NCBI RefSeq assembly: GCF_014805685.1 | Contig: NC_060885.1 | Location: 23,733,632-23,797,631, forward strand | Source: Silurus meridionalis | Taxonomy: Eukaryota; Chordata; Actinopteri; Siluriformes; Siluridae | Direction of reading: 5' to 3' | DNA length: 64,000 nt | Part shown: in pieces, positions 56,929 to 64,000 of the stretch | Position numbering within the stretch: the stretch's first letter is position 1 | How the letters are laid out: every line of letters begins with the position of its first letter | Notes under the pieces: model-generated | Told to the model about the DNA's origin: nothing | Seen by the model: the letters and a program-made list of their open reading frames with translations, nothing else | Database searches by the model: none | Translations under genes and position numbers: made by a program

Positions 56929-57591
56929 CTTATTCTTTGACCAATCCTTAGAGAAAGTCTAATACTTCACTTATCTGGGACATAGGATGATTTTAATGAG
57001 TGACTGTGATGGTCAGGTGGATGCTCTTACCAGTCACTGTAGCATTCAGATAGATGGAGGTGGAAGTTTTTAATCCAGACACTACCAATATCATCATCAT
57101 TATTATCATTGTCCGAGTGCATAGTTCATCCCTGTAGTTCAAACTGCAGGAAATGGGGTGTTCTGCAATGTGTGTTGAGACATGATCAAGTGCAAATCCC
57201 ATGCTAATTCCCTCTTTCCTTTACACTGTGGACAAAACCCCTGATCAAAGCATGGCCTCACCACTGCTTAACAAACCAAAGTGCCCCCAACGTAAACAGG
57301 AAAGTTGGCTTACATGAAACTGGTGAATCATTTTCCATGTTTTCTCTTCAGCCATGGCGGCTCTTACATAAACAGCAGTGTTGGGTCTTGCTTCAGGACA
57401 ATACCCAAACCCTGTTCCATAGACAGAGATGAATGGGCAGGTTGTTTGTGATTATTGTGTGCTGTGTATAATGTTCAAACAGAATTACTGCATACATTTT
57501 CTAATATAAAAACATTACAGCAGTAATGGCAATGTGAGAGTACACATGGAAAAGAAAAGTATAGAATATGCATATGCTATATAAGTATAAT

Positions 57592-57993
57592 ACAGTAAAA
57601 CCCCGTTGGACGAGCATAATTCGTTCGTGAATATTACTCGTAGGTCCATTTGCTCGTATGTTTGAACTAGTTTTCCTGATAGAATTAATGTAAAAGTGAT
57701 GTAATCCGTTCCGAAACTTCATTCGATCGCTTATGTCTGCACTTAAAAAGTATTTGTAGCCTATTTTAACAAACAAATACAACGCAAATTACCATGATGT
57801 AAACATTATTTGAGCGACACGAGATCAACTAAGCGACTGATGCTACCCTCGGCTGAAAGCGGGGAACCGGCAGCGTGGGTTTGCTCGTGCCTTCGAAGTT
57901 TGCTCGCAAAATAGGATAAAATTTTGCAAGTAAGGCCAATAGTATCTTCGTTTGCTTGTACTATTAGTTGCTCGAACAATAGGGTTTTACTGT
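57592..57993. mobile_element. pogo/Tigger-like MITE
   Basis: Termini ACAGTAAAACCCCGTTGGAC and the complement ACAGTAAAACCCTATTGTTC form inverted repeats followed on both sides by CGAGCA. GAGCATAATTCGTTCGTGAA and subterminal GTTTGCTCG repeats are typical of pogo/Tigger-type MITEs. It is about 400 bp, bounded by TA. Confidence 0.72.
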
Positions 57994-58589
57994 ATAGAGA
58001 TCGAACAAATATCATAACACCAACCGTATCACATATTTTGTAGACTGCGAAATGTTAATCCTGAAAAAAGTACACAGACAAAGAAAAAGCGAAATTAGTG
58101 ACATTTATTTTTTTCGGTGTTGCATGCTGATCAATCTTTTAGTTATAAGTCAAGAGCTACTGGAATTTCTTTTTTCAAAACAAAAACCACCGAAAGCCAA
58201 AAGGTGATCAAACTAATGATTTGTCAGTTTCCAGATGGAAAAAAAAAATGTAAACCCAACCTTTCTGGACCACCATTAACTGCATAACATGTATCATTTG
58301 AATGTCAAAGGTATCAGTTCTTTGATGGGATGTTTGATCGATTTTCCCTTAATGTAAAAAAAAAATGTTTTAATCTATTTCCTACAAGACACTTCTGCAA
58401 AGTGGACTTTTTGTTCTTTAATATTTACACACATCATGCTTATTTTAAGATACACATACTTTCCCATCCCTTTTACAAGTACACTCATCACAATCACTTT
58501 TTGGGATATGTATATTCAGCTCTGTGCATGCATACTACATATCAAGTCTGTTATTCCTTTTGTTTTTGGATTTTAAATGGTTTCTAAGG

Positions 58590-58958
58590 TTCTTCTCCTT
58601 TCGGCTGTTTCAGTTAAGGGTTGCCACAGCGGTTTATCCGTCTCCATACCACACTGTTCTCTTCATCTGAGTCTTTTAAACCAACTGCTTGCATGTCTTC
58701 CCTCACCACATCCATAAACCTCCTCCTTGGTTTCCTCTTTTCCTCCTTCCTGGCAGCTCCATCCTCAGCATTCTCCAACTGATATACCCCATGTCCCCCT
58801 CTGCACATGCCCAAACCATCTCAATCCATCAACATTCTCAAAGCAAATATTGCGTCTGTAGTGATCTTCCTCGGCATGAAATCATACTTTTGCTCAAAGA
58901 TGGTCACCTTTTCTCTCAGCCTGGCTTCCACTACTCTTTCCCATAACTTCATTGTGTG
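58590..58958 (-). mobile_element. RTE-clade LINE fragment with internal deletion
   Basis: Reading the minus strand, 58958-58826 encodes the RT palm piece MKLWERVVEARLREKVTIFE and YDFMPRKITTDAIFALRML, which is then joined directly at about 58825 to the C-terminal tail (RWFGHAQ...GVYQLEN, KPRRRFMDVVREDMQAVG, VVWRRINRCGNP). About half of the RT is missing at that joint. The copy ends at the family 3' terminus near 58600. Confidence 0.83.
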
Positions 58959-58963
58959 ACTCT

Positions 58964-58994
<31 letters not shown>

Positions 58995-59000
58995 TTCTTC
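58959..59000. repeat. (CTT)n / (GAA)n RTE tail
   Basis: CTTCTT repeats on the plus strand form the GAA tail of the upstream minus-strand RTE copy and separate it from the next RTE fragment. Confidence 0.9.
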
Positions 59001-59590
59001 GGCTGCTCCCATTAGGGTTGCCACAGCGGCTCATCCGTCTCCATACTACTCTGTCCTCTACATCTGCCTTTTTCAAACCTGCATGTCTTCCCTCACCACA
59101 TCTATAAACCTCCTCTTTGGCCTTCCTCTTTTCCTCATTTCTTGTGGCATTCTCCTACCGATATACCCCATGTCCCTTCTATGCACATGTCCAAACCATC
59201 TCAATCAGGCCTCTCTCACTTTGTCCCCAAAACATCCTACATGCTCTGTCTATTGAATAAACTTGTTTTTTTAATCTTGTTCATCTTTGTCACTCGCAAT
59301 GAAAATCTCAGCACTCTTCTCCTCCCACTCCACCCTGCCTGCACTCTTTTCTTCACTTCTCTAACACACTCTCCATTACTTTGCACTGTTGACCCTCATC
59401 CACCTTCACCACCTCTTCTCCCTGCAACTGCACCACTCCACTGCCCTCCCTCTCATTCACACACATGTACTCAGTCTTACTCCTACTGACTTTCATTCCC
59501 CTTCTCTCCAGCACGTACCTTCAGCTCTCCAGGCTCTTCTCAACCTGCTTCCTACTTTCACCACATATCACAATATCACACAGTGAAGCT
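58995..59590 (-). mobile_element. RTE-clade LINE 3' portion
   Basis: Minus-strand DNA from the FADD/DIVIC region (59590) through the NEREGG and thumb segments to KKADVEDRVVWRRMSRCGNP and the terminus GGGAGCAGCCGAAG at 59012-58999, followed by its GAA tail. Frames are broken by several indels. It abuts the next RTE fragment in the same orientation. Confidence 0.83.
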
Positions 59591-59629
59591 AATAAATAAA
59601 TGAATAGTGTTGTAAAAAAACTATTAATC

Positions 59630-60005
59630 ATATATGCTCATTCAGCCCCAAGGGCATTAGTAAAATCAAGGACTGATGTAGGTGAGTTTAGGAGGCCTGG
59701 GGTGCAAACAGCATTTACATTTATCCCAAAGTTGTTTAATAGGTTTGAGGTCAGAACTCTATAGCAGACAATTAAAGATCTTCCACTCCAATGCATGAAA
59801 CCAAGATCTGAATTGAGCTGGCTTTGTGCACAGGGCCATTGTCTTGCAGGAACAGTGTCCCCTAGTTTACATAAAGAGACAATATAATGCTACTGCACCC
59901 AAAGACATCCTATAAAATTGTTTGCCTCCAGCTTTGTGGTAACAGTTTCAGGATGAACCACATATGGCTAGAAAAGTCAGGTGTCCCAATATTTCTGCCC
60001 ACATA
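59630..60005 (-). mobile_element. Tc1-derived element, 5' two thirds
   Basis: GCTCATTCAGCCCCAAGGGC, CTTTGTGCACAGGGCCATTG and the terminus GTGTCCCAATATTTCTGCCC. Confidence 0.8.
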
Positions 60006-60705
60006 TTTCACCATTTTTGAGTTAAAACCTTCTTCTTAGGCAAGTTCAGTTTTGTTATATAGGAAAAAGGTAACATGAATGCATTAACAATATCAATCCA
60101 GCCAACAAGCAATAAGAGAATCATCTTGCACAACATATGCCAGTGTAGCAGTATTTGGCTGTGAGTCTGTCTTCCTTCCTGAAAGTGTGTGTGTTTGTGT
60201 GTGAATGATGTTGGCTCCCAGTTTTTTTGGAAATGATCTCACATACGAGTTTGCTTTGCTTTCACAGTCAAAGAGCAGCATAGATGCCTTAAGCTTCAAA
60301 GGTAGTCATTACCTAAGCATCCTTAACTTCTACTAACATTTATTATTTATTCATAGCAATAATCGCCATGTTTGTGTGCAGCTCTGGGAAGCTCAACTGC
60401 CACCTAGAGGAACATTTTGTTTCACCGAAATGCCTGCACTTCTCTGCACAGATCATTTCTGTTTATTGGATGAACTTTACCATGAAAGAAGAAGAGACAG
60501 GAAAAGAGGAGAGGTGAAGAGATTAAGCTGACGCCATTCTGCTGCAATAGATAGATGCTCCTCTGGAAACTTCCTCTCTGAAGGAGTTTTGGCAGCCTTA
60601 GGCCTCTGTGGAGGGATGGCTCCCATCCAAAAAATTTTGGGAGTCAGGCCCGATTCTACATGAGGTTTCAGTCCGGCATGGTACAGAAGGCCTTCATGAC
60701 TTATT

Positions 60706-60707
<2 letters not shown>

Positions 60708-60762
<55 letters not shown>
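60708..60762. repeat. (GT)n microsatellite
   Basis: About 26 GT units. Confidence 0.98.
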
Positions 60763-61033
60763 AATGAGCCTGAGTGCACATCCTTCAAACTCTCACTGTA
60801 AACCATTCATTCTCTCCTTTCGGCCGCTCCCTATTGCTCACAGTGTGCTTCTCTCTTCCTGCTGAAAGATACTACGTCTCGCAATCCCCAAAACACATGG
60901 GCCTTGATGAAAAGATTCCTGCAGACCACTAATCATTTTTTTCAATAAAGATCTACAGATGGTGGAGGGGATTGTTCCCTAAACTATTAGGAATGTTAGC
61001 AGTTTACTTCAACTGTAACACATCTTCCAAACC

Positions 61034-61064
61034 ATACACATACACACATGTGTGTGTATGTATG

Positions 61065-61137
<73 letters not shown>

Positions 61138-61140
61138 GTA
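61034..61140. repeat. compound CA/TATG/(TA)n microsatellite
   Basis: ACACACATGTGTGTGTATGT, TATG units and about 30 TA units. Confidence 0.97.
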
Positions 61141-62072
61141 CTATAATATATGAATCAGGTTTGATTTGATTTGTTTCCCTGACATGTGGCTGAGCTCCAC
61201 AGTATTTGAGCAAGCCAGTCACAGACATCTTAAATGTGGTCTTATAAAGAACGGCTTCTTCACACAGCTTAAGTCTCTTTCCAGCTGCTTCTTTCCCTAT
61301 CCAAAACACTTCTGCATTCTGACCCTTCAGGACCCAACAACGCTCTGCCACGGAACTGGAAAATACATCACCCACACATCCGAGATTAGATTTCCATTAA
61401 TGAAATGAGATGCTGCACTAGAACATAGTGTATCTAAGGTCTTTTGGTCGAGCTCGAGCAAAATGAGAGGCAGTTACTACTGAAACGTGACAGATCGCAC
61501 CAGTGGTTGTCAGGAAATGGCACTTTAAATATGCTGCTTTAAAACATTTACACTTCAGATGACAGAATTTACGAGAGTGAAGCGCAAAGCAAGGCAGGTT
61601 TATCCTGAGGAGGTCTTAAACATGCTTCACCCAATATGACCTTCACTGCAGGAGTCTCTCTTTACTACATATCCAGATGATCAGCACTGACTTCATAAAA
61701 GCCATTTATATGCTTCATTTGAGAGGGATGAAAGAGCAAGACAAATGTGTAGATTCACTGTATTGTGTTCATTCTAATAAGGACCATGTACAAGACCAAT
61801 AGAGTTAACTGTTAACCTTTATATTTGGTTTATTAACTCTTGTCTTATGGATATTTGAAATCTTGAATTTCTGAGATAATAAAATATAAGAATAAATGTG
61901 TCTATTTAAAAAAAATAAAATGGTTAGAGTTTTAAAGTAACATAACTAAATTTTTAACTCTATTTAGGATGCTTTGTAACATCATGTTGGAATTTGCCTG
62001 AAAATGCAAGGAGCCAGTTTGCAATTGTAAATGCGACCCATCTGCCTATACACACAAATTTCCTTACAACAC

Positions 62073-62428
62073 TACTGTATATGGACAGAAGTTCAACATT
62101 TAGTCCCAATTGTCATCTCTCATAGGATAATGTTCTATTAGATTTTGGAGTGTGCTTTTGAAGAATTGTTTACAAGGGTGTTAGTAAACTCATTTACTGA
62201 TGTAGGCGAAGAGACCTGGGGTACAGTCAGTGTTCTTCATACTCAAGATCTTCCACTTCTAACCTTGTGAGATGGATTTGTGTACTGCTGGAACAGGGAC
62301 AAATCTATGCTACCACATTCAAAGACATCTTATACAATTGTGTTCCTCCAACATTCTGATAACAGTTTGGGGAAAAAAACACATACGGTTGAAAAAGTCT
62401 GGTGACCCAATACTTTAGTCCATATAAT
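62073..62428 (-). mobile_element. Tc1-derived element, left arm of inverted pair
   Basis: TATATGGACAGAAGTTCAAC to CCCAATACTTTAGTCCATAT. It is immediately followed by a partial copy in the opposite orientation. Confidence 0.8.
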
Positions 62429-62722
62429 GGGTTGGAGTGGAAGGCTTGAGTGGAAGTCTTCGATCTTGATTGGCCTGCTATAGAGCTATAGAGCTTTGAT
62501 CTCATTCCAGGCTTCCTCACCCTACATCAGTACCTGACTTTACTAGAACCCTAGTGGCTAAATGAGCACAAATCTCCACAACTACACTCAAAAATCTAGT
62601 GGAACATCTTCCCAGAAGTATGAAGGTTATTATAAACCAATTTGAAATAAATGTGAAATGGAATGTTCAAAAACCACATTAGAATATGGTCAGGTGTCCA
62701 CAAATGTATGTACATACAATGT
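62429..62722 (+). mobile_element. Tc1-derived element, right arm of inverted pair
   Basis: GGGTTGGAGTGGAAGGCTTG, TACATCAGTACCTGACTTTA and GGTCAGGTGTCCACAAATGT. Only the 3' half is present. A short TATAGAGC unit is duplicated at 62480-62494. Confidence 0.8.
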
Positions 62723-63837
62723 CAGTGCATGAGACTGGATCAACCAAAACAGAATATTTGCTATAGAAGCCAAGCTGGTTTGTGTTTAAAAACCTTTACT
62801 TGCTGAACATGGACATTATGTTTATTGGCACTGATATGGTATTTTCAAGTGCTTCATACACTGAAATACGGGATTCATATCTCAGCACAGTCTAACAACT
62901 TATTCAAGTTTATTCAGCGTGTACAAAATAGTCAGTGAGGAAAAGTAATAAAAAAGTATTTAACAAGTCCTGGGATGTTTAGAGGATCATCTAAAGCAGA
63001 CTAAAATTGAATACATGTGCTTGTACACAAATGTTTTTCTTCCACATAATCATCAGAATATGCTGTGCATTATAATCCAATCCCGGACAAATCCACGATG
63101 TATACTCAAAAATGGATGAATCTGCAGATCATACAGTCATTCTTCCTTTTGTAGCCAAGCTTAATGGTTTAAATTTGGAGTTTCTGTTTTGCTCCTTGTG
63201 TCATATTTGGGATTTCCAAGAAGCAAGATGCTTTGTATACACATTTTAGTGCCATGAAATAAGTAATTAGGTCTGTCTCGCTAGAGAATTTTACTGTTGG
63301 TCTCAAGAAAAGCCACATTTTACCAACATTGGCTTCTCTATTGCTTAGAGCCTCAATAACACGTTTTTCTCTCTTTCTCTCTCACACAAACTCACAAGTG
63401 CACAAATAAAGAGATTTAAGACTATTATCCCAACATTTACAGCTGTCAGTATACATGAAAGCAGGGACTTACTCTCGAAAATTAATTGCTCACCTTAAAT
63501 ATAGGAAATGGTCCTTAGGCCATTGCATAAGGTTATTAAGTACAGCATTTTCCAGTTGGCTGATGCCGGTCTGTAGGACCACAACATTAAGTATAACCAG
63601 GGGGAAATGAGAGAGAATGAGTAGTGTTGGACCTGTCTTAAGAAGCAGCATGGTAGTAATTATTGGGATGGTGTTGGTTTTTATGAAGCCATTATGTCAT
63701 GCCTTCGCTGGAAACTTTGCGGCTTCTCCCACTTTCAGTCGAGAAACTGCCTCTTCTGGAATTTTAATGGCATCTTTCATGTGGCCTATAGAAATCCTTC
63801 GAACTGGCAACCACGGCATTGTACGTCGGCTGTGAGT

Positions 63838-63877
<40 letters not shown>

Positions 63878-64000
63878 AGTACATCTTGTGAGCACCACGG
63901 TCAATATATAACTGTTTTTCTTTTAAGTATTTTGAGGTTTCTAATCAACAAACAAACACAAGGTTGGCCAACTTGACCATTTCACATCCTTTTCACTTTT
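62723..64000. other. unannotated intergenic DNA
   Basis: A plus-strand frame at 63617-63835 has hydrophobic stretches but no recognisable family; a GT array follows it. Confidence 0.45.
63838..63874. repeat. (GT)n microsatellite
   Basis: About 18 GT units. Confidence 0.97.

Larger units (their letters stand above)
60006..62072. other. unannotated intergenic DNA with two microsatellites
   Basis: Apart from the GT and TA arrays nothing is recognised. Confidence 0.5.

Noticed and set aside
63617..63835. Hydrophobic 72-codon frame as a membrane protein
   Set aside because: No family match, no splice or promoter context, and it ends beside a GT array.

Overview
The window is non-coding-rich vertebrate DNA, almost certainly from a teleost fish. 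It is AT-rich and CpG-poor outside one island, packed with CA/GA/TA/GACA/GATA microsatellites, and littered with decayed Tc1/mariner, hAT, RTE, L2-like, Penelope-like and tRNA-SINE copies of the kinds common in fish. An otophysan, perhaps a catfish, is a guess based only on the dominant Tc1-like repeat. No bacterial-type gene, operon or CRISPR array is present, and most long open frames are microsatellite or repeat shadows.

The one host gene I can recognise is on the minus strand. At 34248-34272, inside a CpG island (about 33.48-35.05 kb), 25 coding bases specify MDGFAGSL plus one base, followed directly by the donor GTGAGT. This matches the first coding exon of EML4 (echinoderm microtubule-associated protein-like 4) in sequence and in intron phase. 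Positions 34247 down to 1 are therefore probably eml4 intron 1, and 34.3-35.05 kb holds the 5' UTR and promoter. The promoter contains an imperfect ~150 bp tandem duplication (34720-34849 and 34870-35020). I could not find exon 2 in the window. The side beyond 35.1 kb is upstream intergenic DNA with no recognisable host exon.

Region by region: 1-34.2 kb (presumed intron) holds L2-like LINE tails, many ~0.45-0.5 kb Tc1-derived non-autonomous elements, hAT remnants, a Penelope-like fragment, SINEs, two RTE 3' ends and many microsatellites. 33.0-35.05 kb is a polypurine tract, then the CpG island and promoter. 35.1-37.5 kb is a 5'-truncated, frameshifted RTE-clade LINE whose RT catalytic FADD box is still readable. 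37.5-64 kb continues with hAT-like MITEs, an L2/Rex1-like LINE with a (TTATC)n tail, two copies of a ~0.95 kb terminal-inverted-repeat element, the longest L2-like 3' end (53.85-55.03 kb), a pogo/Tigger-like MITE and two abutting RTE fragments.

I found no clearly new functional system. The most interesting structures are the duplicated eml4 promoter module, a CT microsatellite that is an inherited part of an L2-like 3' UTR, an unnamed inverted-repeat transposon present twice with other elements nested in or around it, a 33 bp-arm fold-back inside a Tc1 copy, and GACA arrays beside the same Tc1 terminus at two loci. Family names are from recognition of motifs and termini only, with no database search.
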